Source: Membranihabitans marinus (GTDB lineage Bacteria; Bacteroidota; Bacteroidia; Chitinophagales; Saprospiraceae). Taken from it: a stretch of DNA of 64,000 nt. Under the pieces are notes generated by a model, which did no database searches, was not told the origin of the DNA, and saw only the letters and a program-made list of their open reading frames with translations. The translations under genes and the position numbers were made by a program. This document shows, one piece after another, positions 1-9,710 of this stretch; position 1 is the first letter of the stretch; every line of letters begins with the position of its first letter. The stretch is from positions 62,001 through 126,000 of the forward strand of contig NZ_JAJQYA010000008.1 in assembly GCF_021729155.1 (NCBI RefSeq), read 5' to 3'.

Positions 1-586
1 GCATCTTTATAGCCCTCTTCATTCTGAAATTTCTATTTGATATAAATTTCCATTAGGTAGTCTTCACACTTTTACATTAATGGATTGAGAAGGAGATTCA
101 GGAAAAAGTATATAATCTATTTTATACCTAATGATGATATTAAATCTGCACGCAAAACGATGAGAAGAGGACCTAAACAGCAAGGAAGCAATTTAGATAC
201 CATAGAATAGGATAGCAAAATATATTGCCCAAAGAATCCATTAACTCAACAAAATTATTGTTTGCACTATAATATTCCGAATGGACACTAAATAGATTAT
301 ATCAATCTTCTATCATATTTATTGAGTATTAATCCAAGGTGGCAATTGCGGCAAAATTTTAGGGAAATATGTATTTGTTCGATTTCGCAATAATGAAGTT
401 ATAATCAATTTTGGCAGTGAATAATTCGCAATGGATTTATGATTATTAAAGGGATAGAGGAGGAATACAAATCACATTTTGAAATGAGAGGTGAGATTGA
501 GGGTTGGAACTGGGAGGGAGAAAATATAATTAGTTATTTAAAGGATAAGCAATTATTCAATTATAGTAACGAAAATTTATTAAGTC
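1..586. other. Left-edge stretch with no convincing gene
   Basis: This AT-rich stretch precedes the transposase. Stops are frequent in the frames I read through, and no protein family is recognisable. The only candidate is a 52-codon ORF at 439-597, listed separately. I looked by eye for terminal inverted repeats matching the far side of the transposase and saw none. The stretch may hold remains of older genes or of the insertion sequence, but nothing specific supports that. Confidence 0.5.
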
Positions 587-597
587 ATGGAAGATAA
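439..597 (+). CDS. Hypothetical 52-residue ORF overlapping the transposase start
   Basis: An ATG at 439 opens a frame of 52 codons ending at TAA 595-597. It overlaps the transposase start (587) by 11 bases in another frame. The product would be acidic and soluble, rich in Glu and Asn, with an N-terminus MIIKGIEEEY. No signal peptide, membrane segment or known family is visible. The overlap would allow translational coupling to the transposase. It could equally be a chance ORF or the tail of a decayed gene. I do not assign a function. Confidence 0.25.
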   Translation: MIIKGIEEEYKSHFEMRGEIEGWNWEGENIISYLKDKQLFNYSNENLLSHGR

Positions 598-1474
598 ATT
601 TAAAAGCCTATCAATCGAGGACTTTTACAAGCGTTTCCCAAATAGTAAAAGTTGCTTAAATTACCTGGCTCACCAAAAGTGGGCATCCGGATTTACCTGT
701 AAACATTGTGGACATCATCGATATTGCAGCGGCGGAAAGCCCCACATTAGGCAATGCTCAAAATGCCGATATAAAGAATCGGCCACGGCCAATACCTTAT
801 TTCACAAAGTAAAGTTTGACCTGCTCAAAGCGTTCACCATTGTCTACTTAATCGCCACCAGTAAAAAGGGTATCTCATCTTGTGAATTGGGCCGCAAGTT
901 ACAGGTGAGACAAAAGACTTGTTGGCTGTTTCGGCTCAAAGTAATGCAGGCCATGAAAAGCCATCAAAAAGTCGGATTAAGTGGCAAGGTGGAAATTTCT
1001 GATTTTAAAATCGGCATGAAAAAGACCTTGCAAAACGGCCAAGAAGTACAGTACAAGAAGATCGTAGTCCTTGCCATAGAGAAAAAAGGCAAGGGAATAT
1101 CTCATGGTTATGCTATTTCTACAAATAGTCGAAGCGCCAAAGAAATCAACCGTTTATCAGATAGATGTGTAAATCTAGACGCGAAAATCACTTGTTATAA
1201 GAAGCATGGCTATGACCAAATTTGCCAGAAATATCCGGTAGTGAAAAGAATTAGAAAATCTAAAAAATCGATAATGCCTCTATCGAATAGAATGAAGAAT
1301 AGTATAACGACTTGGTTGAGAGGCACTCATCACCATGCCGAATTATTGCAGTATTATTTGGACGAATTTTGCTATCGTTTTAATCGCAATAAGATGAAGG
1401 CTGAAATCTTCGATCATTTATTGGAGCGCATGGTTTGTCATAGGCCACGAACCTATTTAGACATTATCCACTAA
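587..1474 (+). CDS. ISXO2/IS1595-family transposase, probably catalytically dead
   Basis: A 295-residue protein with the IS1595 layout. An N-terminal zinc ribbon (CKHC around residues 38-41 and CSKC around 57-60) is followed by a helix-turn-helix-like segment and the ISXO2-like DDE region, ending with the family's WLRGTHHH and FCYRFNRNK motifs. The length is normal for the family. What is odd is the catalytic core. The strand usually reading VEVDEF here reads VEISDF, so the first acidic residue is displaced or replaced by Ser. The usual second Asp region (TTDGWSGY type) reads ITCYKKHGYD. In the family these Asp residues coordinate the catalytic metal. No flanking inverted repeats were seen. 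It may be a decaying IS remnant with an intact frame, or a repurposed DNA-binding protein. Confidence 0.85.
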   Translation: MEDKFKSLSIEDFYKRFPNSKSCLNYLAHQKWASGFTCKHCGHHRYCSGGKPHIRQCSKCRYKESATANTLFHKVKFDLLKAFTIVYLIATSKKGISSCELGRKLQVRQKTCWLFRLKVMQAMKSHQKVGLSGKVEISDFKIGMKKTLQNGQEVQYKKIVVLAIEKKGKGISHGYAISTNSRSAKEINRLSDRCVNLDAKITCYKKHGYDQICQKYPVVKRIRKSKKSIMPLSNRMKNSITTWLRGTHHHAELLQYYLDEFCYRFNRNKMKAEIFDHLLERMVCHRPRTYLDIIH

Positions 1475-1614
1475 ATAACTAATTATATCGGCTTCCCTAC
1501 CCATCAGTTCAAAACCCCTAAAAACCAATCAAATGTTTATCCCCTCTAACTATTCAAACTTTGTTGGATCATAAAACATAGCTCACAGAATAACTTTCTA
1601 TGATCTTATACTCC

Positions 1615-2619
1615 TTAATGATGATCAGAATTTTGATAATGCTCTCGAATTAAATCGCGTCCAAAATCTCCATCAAAATCCCGCCATATCGTATGAATAT
1701 GATTGGCATTGTTTTGTGTGTTGTCAAATTCGATTAAAAAAGTCTTTCCCTGAATGCGATAATAATGAGGCTGGCCCAATTTCAATGCCCCTGCCCAGCC
1801 AAAGGTAATTTCATCTTCTTCCTCAGACGCTATATTCTCACTTCGCTTCTCAGCCAAATCTATCGGCATTGCACTTAAAAATTCATCGATAATCGCCCAA
1901 ACTAAAGCTTTCTCTTTTTTATTTAATTCCTTCATTGGAATACCTACTCGATCCAATGGATCCACCTTCGAAGCATTCATGGTAACTATATCCCTGAATG
2001 TTTGCAATGAAAATATAGCCCGTTCCTGCTTTTGTGCACTCATGGTGTTGATGAGCTCCAAACCCAAGTCCTCTTCAACATCCAAAGTTCTCTCTCCTTC
2101 CCGCTCACCAGAAGGAATCCGAGCAGGATTGGCACCAAAAAATCTAGGTGCCATGGAAATATCTCCATCTACTATGGTAAAATGAAGTGAAATATGGTGC
2201 CCCTCAAAAGACCAAGCCCAAGTCTCGTCTTCCTCAGGATCTCCGTAAAAAGTAACAAAATATTTTTCTGGATCCCGATATTCAGGATCGTTTTCCAATT
2301 CGGCCAATACCTCTTCCAATCCTATAATTCTCTGAGTCTTTTCGTAACCAGCCTCACTTAAATAATTCTTCAGCAACGTCAACAAAGACTCCTTTTGATC
2401 ATCTGACATTTCGTACAAAGGCAATCCATCTCTTTTATAGTTTCTGGTAGGTAAAAAGTGCCACTTCATACGACCTTCATCGGACATCTCCAATTGGGTT
2501 TTATTGCGCTGTGCTTCTGTCAGACTATTTAAAAAATCAACTGCTGGATCTACCTTCCAATTTTGAAAAGTAAGAAAAGACAATAAAACAAGAACAAATA
2601 CGAATACTCCCTTTAACAT
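1615..2619 (-). CDS. DUF3500 family exported protein
   Basis: A 334-residue protein with an N-terminal hydrophobic segment (residues 4-18) that looks like a signal peptide or anchor, so it is probably exported. The rest matches DUF3500 as I know it: the FEGHHISLHF core near the middle, GANPARIPSG shortly after, and a C-terminal block with DNTQNNANHIHTIWRDFDGD and FGRDLIREHY. The conserved His/Asp/Glu residues suggest a metal site, but no reaction is established for the family to my knowledge. It is the last minus-strand gene of module 1, 151 bp after the outer-membrane receptor, so it may be a separate unit. Family assignment is confident; function is unknown. Confidence 0.8.
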   Translation of the reverse strand: MLKGVFVFVLVLLSFLTFQNWKVDPAVDFLNSLTEAQRNKTQLEMSDEGRMKWHFLPTRNYKRDGLPLYEMSDDQKESLLTLLKNYLSEAGYEKTQRIIGLEEVLAELENDPEYRDPEKYFVTFYGDPEEDETWAWSFEGHHISLHFTIVDGDISMAPRFFGANPARIPSGEREGERTLDVEEDLGLELINTMSAQKQERAIFSLQTFRDIVTMNASKVDPLDRVGIPMKELNKKEKALVWAIIDEFLSAMPIDLAEKRSENIASEEEDEITFGWAGALKLGQPHYYRIQGKTFLIEFDNTQNNANHIHTIWRDFDGDFGRDLIREHYQNSDHH

Positions 2620-2770
2620 ATGCTTAGATTAACCATTTTCTGTAAATATGTAAAAACAACAGATCTTACATTACTCTAATTTATGGCATTGGAGTGAATT
2701 GTCCTAACAAAAAATGGAATAAACCACAGTAAACGCAAATATAATCCCAATTAACAAACACAGTCAAGAT

Positions 2771-5254
2771 TTAAAACTCTTTTGCTCCAAATTCACTCTT
2801 GACAAACTTGGATTGATTTTTTTGATAATTGAAAGTATATCCTATGTTCAAGGTTATCATATCGACCTCATATACATAATTCGTCGTCGTATAAAATTCG
2901 TTACTGCGATAAGTCGTAATGCGTTGCTCATTGGTATTCAGCAACCCCAAATCCATATTCAACCATTGCATATTTATATTGAGCCGTCCATTTAAAAAGG
3001 ATTTTTTCAAAGATAAATTGGGCGAATAAAAAGCAGAATCTTCTCCTTGAGCTGTATTTCGCTTAGATAAATAATTAAAATTCCACTGGAATTGCCAGGT
3101 CTCTCCAAATGAATATCCAATATTGGCATTAATAGAATATACCCAACTCTTCGAATCTATAGGTCGTTGATCAAACTCTCCTTTAATGGAATTGTGATAG
3201 ATATTCCCTCCTGCAAATATATTGATTTGATCATTTACATTCCAATCATCACTCAATTCCAACCCAATAGCATTGCCACGACCTACATTGGAGTATATCC
3301 TGTTTAATATAGTATCGTTATAAATGGTATTTACCCTATTAATAAGATTATCAGTAGTTCTAAAATACAAATTAGTGGAAAAAGAATGCGATCCTTTTTG
3401 CACCGACAATCCGGCTTCGACATTGTCTATTAATTCTGGCAATAAAGTAGGGTCCCCTTGTTCCAAGGTTTCTGAATGTTCTCTCTCCGGAAAGGGATTC
3501 ATTTTAAATGTTGTCGTTCTCTCTACGCGCTTGCTATATCCAGCCTTCCACTTCACATGATCATTTACCGAATACATCACATTAATAGATGGAAAAGGAC
3601 GAAGAAAAGAATAGGTATAAAGACTATCTACCAATCCTGCTTTATCCTTTAAATGCAGTTCTCTGTCCATGGCCTCCAACCTCAATCCAATGCCATAACT
3701 CCAACTATCAATACTGCCGCTGAATTGCCCAAAACCCGCATGGATAATCCTAGTCAAATCAACCTCACTAGAAAAAGCACTAACCAGTTCAAAAAGACCT
3801 GTTTCATTGTTTTTTCGCTCATATACAAAATCCCCAGAATGGTCTAAATTCCTAAATTGATATCCCCATTCCAACTGTCCAACTTCCCAAGCCGGCATCT
3901 TGTAATTTAAGGACATTCGAATACCTGTCAAAGGATTATCATTCGTATTATACTCATCCTGAATCACCTCCGACACATTGGGCCATGCGAGATTGAGATT
4001 TGTCGTCGGCCCACCTAACAGGGTGTATTCATACAGTGCAGAAAAATTCAAAGCACTAGAATTATCGAAAATATAGTTGTAATCAAAATTTCCCAAGGCA
4101 AAGTCCCCTTTTCTAATTCTTAGGTTTTCATTGTAATAAGTATAATTAGAGATTGTGTTCCTCGTATTTTCATCGGTTTTTTCATTGTTGTAATAGAGAA
4201 TATCAGCCCTTCGATCTTTCGATCTTTTACCTGCAAAAAATCCCAATCTCATACTGTTGTTTTTATGTGGGGTATAACCTATAGAAAAACGACCAGAATA
4301 ATTTACCTCATCAAAACTCCTCTCGCCATCTGATGGAAATTGCGTTTTAACACCATCAATTATCGTCCATACATCTCCTTCGCGTCGCCCAGAAAGATCA
4401 TTTCTCAAATAACTAGCCCCTGCAGAAAAATCCCATTTATTCTTTTGATAATTATATATAATGTCTCCACCAAATCGCGTGACACTCTCAGCATTGTTGT
4501 AGGGTTCTATGCTGGGCAATCCATATTTGAGATTGATTTGAGTAAAAGCCCCATCTACAGCTCCACGTTCGGTCACAATATTTATTAAACCCGCTTTGCC
4601 ATCTGGATCGTATTTCGCAGAAGGCGCGGTGATGATTTCAACATTCTTGATAGCGTTGGCTGGTATTTGACTAAGAATTACTTCGGGAGAAGATTGAACC
4701 GGCTTACCATTTAACAAAACTACAAATCCGGAACTTCCCCTCACCGATATTTCACCAGTGGCATTAACGACGACCGATGGCACATTTCTCAACAAATCGG
4801 TGGCTGTTCCACCTTGGGCTGATTGAAACTTTGAAGCTTCATATACTTGGCGATCCATTTTGTGAACGGCAGTCATTGTCTTGCCTTCAATCCTAATTTC
4901 TTCCAACATTGATGCACTTGGATGCATGGAAAGGACATCCAATTCCAAATCCATCTTCTTTTCTATGAACAAATTTTCCGAGCGTTGTGACTGATATCCT
5001 ATATATTGGGTTTCAATAAAATACCTACCAGGTTTAATATTTTCGAATTTAAAACTACCATCGTCTTCACTTATTACTCCTGCTGAGATTATAGTATCTG
5101 GTAAAGCGTACAAGACCACATTAGCATAAGCCAAAGGTTGGCCTGATGATCCATCCTGCAAGCTACCTTCTACATTGGCTTGACAAAACCCCACAGCTGG
5201 CATCCACAAAATCAACAATATTCCAACAATCCAACTGTATTTTTTCCCATTCAT
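2771..5254 (-). CDS. TonB-dependent-type outer membrane beta-barrel receptor (non-SusC)
   Basis: An 827-residue outer-membrane protein. A signal peptide (about 1-25) is followed by a carboxypeptidase-regulatory-like beta-sandwich (about 27-95), a TonB plug domain (about 115-230, with LLRNVPSVVVN and VLLNGKPVQSS) and a long beta-barrel of the OMP_b-brl_3 type to the C-terminal Phe. It is shorter than the SusC proteins here (about 1070-1180 residues), lacks their VVVGYG segment and has no SusD partner. It therefore belongs to the other Bacteroidota receptor branch. It lies 77 bp downstream of the AraC gene and closes the sulfatase run. A role in uptake of a small ligand or oligosaccharide is inferred. 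Confidence 0.85.
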   Translation of the reverse strand: MNGKKYSWIVGILLILWMPAVGFCQANVEGSLQDGSSGQPLAYANVVLYALPDTIISAGVISEDDGSFKFENIKPGRYFIETQYIGYQSQRSENLFIEKKMDLELDVLSMHPSASMLEEIRIEGKTMTAVHKMDRQVYEASKFQSAQGGTATDLLRNVPSVVVNATGEISVRGSSGFVVLLNGKPVQSSPEVILSQIPANAIKNVEIITAPSAKYDPDGKAGLINIVTERGAVDGAFTQINLKYGLPSIEPYNNAESVTRFGGDIIYNYQKNKWDFSAGASYLRNDLSGRREGDVWTIIDGVKTQFPSDGERSFDEVNYSGRFSIGYTPHKNNSMRLGFFAGKRSKDRRADILYYNNEKTDENTRNTISNYTYYNENLRIRKGDFALGNFDYNYIFDNSSALNFSALYEYTLLGGPTTNLNLAWPNVSEVIQDEYNTNDNPLTGIRMSLNYKMPAWEVGQLEWGYQFRNLDHSGDFVYERKNNETGLFELVSAFSSEVDLTRIIHAGFGQFSGSIDSWSYGIGLRLEAMDRELHLKDKAGLVDSLYTYSFLRPFPSINVMYSVNDHVKWKAGYSKRVERTTTFKMNPFPEREHSETLEQGDPTLLPELIDNVEAGLSVQKGSHSFSTNLYFRTTDNLINRVNTIYNDTILNRIYSNVGRGNAIGLELSDDWNVNDQINIFAGGNIYHNSIKGEFDQRPIDSKSWVYSINANIGYSFGETWQFQWNFNYLSKRNTAQGEDSAFYSPNLSLKKSFLNGRLNINMQWLNMDLGLLNTNEQRITTYRSNEFYTTTNYVYEVDMITLNIGYTFNYQKNQSKFVKSEFGAKEF

Positions 5255-5331
5255 ATTCCATCTTGTTATTTCGCTTCAAAATTAATCCAAAACGAACCTA
5301 GAAGATGGTAATTAATTCTACATAAATGGTA

Positions 5332-6165
5332 CTATTGAAAATATTGTTGTCTGTATTTATGTGGAGTTATCGATTCATGCTTTTTGAAAAATTTCACAAA
5401 ATAGGAAGCATCGTTAAAATGCATTAATTCGCTGATCTCGCCAATATTGCGATCGGTGTACAACAAATACCGCTTACTTTCCAGTAATATTTGATCGATA
5501 ATCATTTCGTTGGCAGTAAAAGGCGAATTTTTTCGACAGACCGCATTTAAGTTTTGTGGGCTCGTGTGTAACAATTGAGCATATTCCTTTACCGTATGTA
5601 TTTTCGGACAATGAAGGACCAACATTTTTTGAAACTGTACAAAAATAGAATCATTCTTCAAACCATCGGTCAATTCTTGACTTTGATGACTCAATATTTT
5701 GGCAAATAAAACCCTTAAATTTCCAAGAATTTTATCCCTAGCAAATTCTGACTTAGATTGATAAGTATGGTAAAGATCTTGAAAAATAGACCGAATAAAA
5801 GCCTCATCTCTTAATGGTATTCGATGTTTGCCATCAATCATTTCCAGCAATTCAATCAACCGACCATCACCCAATGCATCAAAAAAACCTGTTTTAAATA
5901 AACACACATAACCATCTGGAATCTCTGTAAACTGCCAACAATGCAACTGTCCCGGTTGTAAAAAATACAATTCAGGTGGACGGATGGGATATCTTTCCGT
6001 TTCTATCCAATGAAAGCCCTGCCCTGACTCAATATAAATGAGTTCATAATAATCCCCGTGTTTATGTGGCTTGGTTTTCTTTAACTTTTTCTTGAAAGGG
6101 GCTATCTTAAATTTTTCCTCTCCACTAATCTTTTGCTTTCTTTCAAAATCCCCTGTCGTTTTCAC
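5332..6165 (-). CDS. AraC-family transcriptional regulator (cupin + HTH)
   Basis: A 277-residue cytoplasmic regulator. The N-terminal half has an AraC-binding cupin pattern (HKHGDYYELIYIESGQGFHW about 35-55, then FLQPGQLHCW). The C-terminal 90 residues are an AraC helix-turn-helix pair with the typical second-helix motif ISELMHFNDASYFVKFFKKH and the closing TPHKYR. It starts 6 bp after the cytochrome-fused gene, so it is probably co-transcribed with the sulfatase/DUF1080 genes. Such cupin regulators generally sense a sugar, so control of this cluster is plausible. It resembles the second AraC gene at 48948-49877 in architecture but is clearly a different protein. Confidence 0.88.
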   Translation of the reverse strand: MKTTGDFERKQKISGEEKFKIAPFKKKLKKTKPHKHGDYYELIYIESGQGFHWIETERYPIRPPELYFLQPGQLHCWQFTEIPDGYVCLFKTGFFDALGDGRLIELLEMIDGKHRIPLRDEAFIRSIFQDLYHTYQSKSEFARDKILGNLRVLFAKILSHQSQELTDGLKNDSIFVQFQKMLVLHCPKIHTVKEYAQLLHTSPQNLNAVCRKNSPFTANEMIIDQILLESKRYLLYTDRNIGEISELMHFNDASYFVKFFKKHESITPHKYRQQYFQ

Positions 6166-6171
6166 CTCTGA

Positions 6172-8121
6172 CTATTTAGTTAAAGAATTGATATATTCAG
6201 CAATTTTCAAAGCTTCACTAGTAGGCACATGTGACATAGGTGGCATTTCCGTTGCATACCCCGGCCAATTTTGTGGTTGGGGCTGATGAATTAATTCTAC
6301 TATTTTATTATTTGAATATTTCCGCTTTGCAATGGCTTTGTATGAAGGACCAATCTTGCGCTTATTGGCATCATGACAAGCTATACAGGTATATTTTGTC
6401 AACAATACATTTACTTGGTCCAGATTAATGTACGCTTCTGCCGAGACTTTCTTCTGACCGGTAATATCACTCATCCTCAAATGCTCATTGGCATTCACTG
6501 GTTTATCTTTCTGAATTACAGCCCCTGTCCCCTTGGCCATAGAAACCTTCTGATTAGTATTATTTATTTTTCCTCCTCCAGGAATACTGTTCAACGTATA
6601 ATAAGCCGTAGGGTGAACCAAAGAATAAAAGTGGTTTTTATCACGCAATCCAGGCAATGATATAGTATGAATATAATGTTCTTTGAGATTATTCAACACC
6701 AATCTCACCTTCATCCCATCATCAGACAATTGTATGGACTCGATAGTACAGGGACTTTCATCTACTGGTGGACTTCCGTATACAGGATGGTATTTATAAA
6801 TAAAATTGGAAATATCATAAGAGTCTGGATTCTTAGCTGAAACAGGATCTACCGGCAAGGTAAATTCAATTTCAAACCCATCGGCCATTGCTTTTATATT
6901 TTTCATTTCAAATGGGGTTTCTCCATTCCAAACCAATCGTTGCAATCCCTCATCGGCATCACCGGCTGACCCCCATCCTCTATTGGTTTCTCCGACAAAA
7001 AGAGAACCGTCTTGCGCCCAATCCATTCTCAAGACACCAGATTGAAACCCACTTCTAAATGCTATAGCCGCACCTTGATACACCCCATTTACCTTCTCCA
7101 ACATAATGCGCGAAATCATACTCATTCCCTGATCTCCCACGAGAATTTGCCCCCCAAAAGGACCAAAATTTTCCTCGGGAATTTCTAATGGCTGAGCACT
7201 CGAAATCCCCAGAATACCATGAGGCAACCATACCGCAGGCAACTTCATGGCTGGAAATATCTCCTCCACATCAAATGCGGTTTGATAAGATTCTTTCACT
7301 ACATTCTCGGGTTTAATGTATCTTCCATCAGGCCTTTTATTTTCTCTAATATCAATCTTGGATACAAAATCCTTATAGGTCAAATCTACAGGGGAATTGG
7401 GCAAATGAGCCCATTTCAAACCGGCAGGATTGCCCGAAAAATCGCCTTCTTCTATATGCCACAATCCACCTGACCCAATCCAATCTCCTTGATTTTCAGT
7501 ATAAAAAAATTCACCATCAATGATTCCTGGTCCTGCAGGAGATCGCATTCCTGTAGCCCATGGATGAACTTGACCATCTGCTGTTATTCTCAGTGTCCAT
7601 CCCCTCCAAGGTAGTCTACTATCTCCACGCCACCATTGTTCTCCCCAAAAACCGACGTTGGTGGTTACATAAAAAGAACCATCGGGTGCAACTACCGGAC
7701 CATAGCTATATTCGTGATAATTACCCGTAATCGGCCATACTGCAAAGGTTTCATAAATATCGGCCTTCCCGTCCAAATCTGTATCCTCCAACCTTGTCAA
7801 CTCACTGCGTTGCACACAGTAAAACGAGTTATCTTTCCATACCAATCCCAAAATTTCATGTAAGCCTGAGGCAAATTTTCTATAGTGTGGTTGTCGGGAA
7901 TAAGGGTTTTCAACAATATACACATCTCCTCGTCTGGTTGCCAATCCCAAATTTCCATCTGGTAAAACCACAACACCTCCCACTTCCAACAATATACCTT
8001 CTGGTACCGCCAATGTCTTTATCTCAAAGAAATCCTCCTCCATCGGACTCTCTTGACCATAGCTCGGAAAAATTAATCCTAAAATAAATCCGATAAAAAT
8101 CGTTATATATATCTTTTGCAT
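6172..8121 (-). CDS. Exported dehydrogenase-like beta-propeller protein with C-terminal cytochrome c
   Basis: A 649-residue protein with a signal peptide (about 1-22). Residues about 30-480 resemble the PQQ sugar dehydrogenase-like / DUF7133 beta-propeller family (repeated VVVLPDGNLGLATRRGDVYI-type blades, ending with an Ig-like segment). The C-terminal 80 residues form a small c-type cytochrome with CIACH at residues 579-583 and a distal Met in EMPPM. This points to periplasmic oxidation, or electron relay, tied to sugar metabolism; the substrate is unknown. The gene follows the DUF1080 gene by 20 bp and precedes the AraC gene by 6 bp, a tight operon. In some bacteria these parts occur in one large fused polypeptide, which fits their adjacency here. 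Confidence 0.8.
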   Translation of the reverse strand: MQKIYITIFIGFILGLIFPSYGQESPMEEDFFEIKTLAVPEGILLEVGGVVVLPDGNLGLATRRGDVYIVENPYSRQPHYRKFASGLHEILGLVWKDNSFYCVQRSELTRLEDTDLDGKADIYETFAVWPITGNYHEYSYGPVVAPDGSFYVTTNVGFWGEQWWRGDSRLPWRGWTLRITADGQVHPWATGMRSPAGPGIIDGEFFYTENQGDWIGSGGLWHIEEGDFSGNPAGLKWAHLPNSPVDLTYKDFVSKIDIRENKRPDGRYIKPENVVKESYQTAFDVEEIFPAMKLPAVWLPHGILGISSAQPLEIPEENFGPFGGQILVGDQGMSMISRIMLEKVNGVYQGAAIAFRSGFQSGVLRMDWAQDGSLFVGETNRGWGSAGDADEGLQRLVWNGETPFEMKNIKAMADGFEIEFTLPVDPVSAKNPDSYDISNFIYKYHPVYGSPPVDESPCTIESIQLSDDGMKVRLVLNNLKEHYIHTISLPGLRDKNHFYSLVHPTAYYTLNSIPGGGKINNTNQKVSMAKGTGAVIQKDKPVNANEHLRMSDITGQKKVSAEAYINLDQVNVLLTKYTCIACHDANKRKIGPSYKAIAKRKYSNNKIVELIHQPQPQNWPGYATEMPPMSHVPTSEALKIAEYINSLTK

Positions 8122-8141
8122 ATTTTATTATTGACTCTCGA

Positions 8142-9611
8142 TTAGAATAAAATGGAATATTTAATACTGTCTTTCAAGGGTATAATAAGAGAATACTTCC
8201 CTCCATCTTCTCTTATTATGGGTTTTTCCGTTGAGTCTACGGCAATGTAATAGGAGTGATCTCCTATTAAAAATAAATTTTCACCAACTTTTTCAATCAT
8301 ACTAGCCGAAGCCAATTGATGGAACAAATTACTGGTTACTGACTCAGTAGAAATTTCTCTTAATAAACCTTCTCTATTCTCCAAAACACCGATTTGGTCG
8401 TGAATCTCTACTCCATTCTGCTTATAGGTAAAAATGGGTAAATCATCTTTGGTCATGCGATATCCCATTGGTCTAAATCCAGTGCCCAAGGTATCTGTAG
8501 GCCATAAAGATTGACTATTTTCCAATACAGCTACTGACAATACTGGATATCCAAAAGATGTAAGGCCTCCTTGCGGTCTTGCCGATCCATCCCCTCTACT
8601 GTGCCACATCGGAGTAGTATTTAGAAAAGGACCTCTCCATACCTGAAACACATTGCCACAATCCATATCATAGGAATAATGAATATCTTCTGGACTACCT
8701 ACAGACACAGATCTCGTCACCCTATAATCGTCAGCAACGTCCATAAAACTTCGATGTACCGTATTGTTCTTGGCCTCTAAATAAATTGGATTGGTTATCC
8801 TTCTATTTTCTTCTTCATCTGATGCTCCAGGTAAATCAAGAGGAGTCAAAGAAATATTTCTCAGTGCCAAACTTCCGTGATCTCCTTGAATTCTCAGTGG
8901 TCCGTGTGAGGTTTCTTTGCCCGACAATGATCCTCGGGTAGGGCCAGACAGTTGGACATTGTCGTGGATCAACACCCCATTTAAACGAACGCTTTTCAAG
9001 ATGGCCTTTTCTGTACGATTCCCATCATCATCAAATCGAGGAGCTCGAAAGACAATATCCAAATGTTGCCATAATCCCGGGGCTTTGGACACATTCCATC
9101 TCGGTGCACGTCCTCCGTATCCCTTGTTACCATCAGGACGACTTTCGTCCCAGCGATTATAGAGTCCTCCATTGTCTCCAGGCCTTACTACCTTATTCAT
9201 CCATGAATCCAGCAATTGAATTTCGTACAAACCTTGGAGATAAATCCCAGAATTCCCCCCCTTAGTCATCATGTATTCCATGGACAAATGAAGATCTCCA
9301 AATTCGGCTTTGGTTACTAAATCTTTGCCGTGCTGGTTTTCCGACACCTTATTGACTATAATACCTGTACCTGGCTCTGTAGAAATCTGTCCATCTCCAT
9401 ACAAATCAGCCCATGCATTGCCTACCACACTCCAAGTTGAACTCACCGATTGAAAGGCAGAAAGATCATCTATCAACACTGACGTGGAATCAAAATCCAT
9501 CGATGAATCCTTAGACATTTGACCCCTTGCCAAGACGACAGAACTTATCACAATAGCGAAACACAAACTTGAAACGACTAAAAAGGATCTTCTTTTTTTT
9601 ATTTTATTCAT
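8142..9611 (-). CDS. DUF1080 (3-keto-disaccharide hydrolase family) exported protein
   Basis: A 489-residue protein with a basic N-terminus and hydrophobic signal (about 10-30). Residues about 70-260 match the DUF1080 / PF06439 jelly-roll fold, recognisable from GGNSGIYLQGLYEIQLLDSW, the following GGLYNRWDESRP and the RIQGDHGSLALRNI end. Pfam names this family 3-keto-disaccharide hydrolase. Residues about 280-489 form a second domain (VSVGSPEDIHYSYD, QVWRGPFLNTTPMW) of the type that links DUF1080 to dehydrogenase propellers in large fused proteins. The next gene is such a propeller with cytochrome c, 20 bp downstream. A joint role in oxidative glycan processing is inferred; direct substrate evidence is absent. 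Confidence 0.82.
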   Translation of the reverse strand: MNKIKKRRSFLVVSSLCFAIVISSVVLARGQMSKDSSMDFDSTSVLIDDLSAFQSVSSTWSVVGNAWADLYGDGQISTEPGTGIIVNKVSENQHGKDLVTKAEFGDLHLSMEYMMTKGGNSGIYLQGLYEIQLLDSWMNKVVRPGDNGGLYNRWDESRPDGNKGYGGRAPRWNVSKAPGLWQHLDIVFRAPRFDDDGNRTEKAILKSVRLNGVLIHDNVQLSGPTRGSLSGKETSHGPLRIQGDHGSLALRNISLTPLDLPGASDEEENRRITNPIYLEAKNNTVHRSFMDVADDYRVTRSVSVGSPEDIHYSYDMDCGNVFQVWRGPFLNTTPMWHSRGDGSARPQGGLTSFGYPVLSVAVLENSQSLWPTDTLGTGFRPMGYRMTKDDLPIFTYKQNGVEIHDQIGVLENREGLLREISTESVTSNLFHQLASASMIEKVGENLFLIGDHSYYIAVDSTEKPIIREDGGKYSLIIPLKDSIKYSILF

Positions 9612-9710
9612 AGGTACAATTACAAAAAATGATGGTATGTAGAACCTGGTTAATAACCAAAAATTAATTTATAAACAGACTTAACCAAGTTCAATTTTTC
9701 TATATCTGAA

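Noticed and set aside
1-22. Possible start of a minus-strand gene running off the left edge
   Set aside because: Only seven codons (ATG at 20-22) are visible, too little to support a gene.
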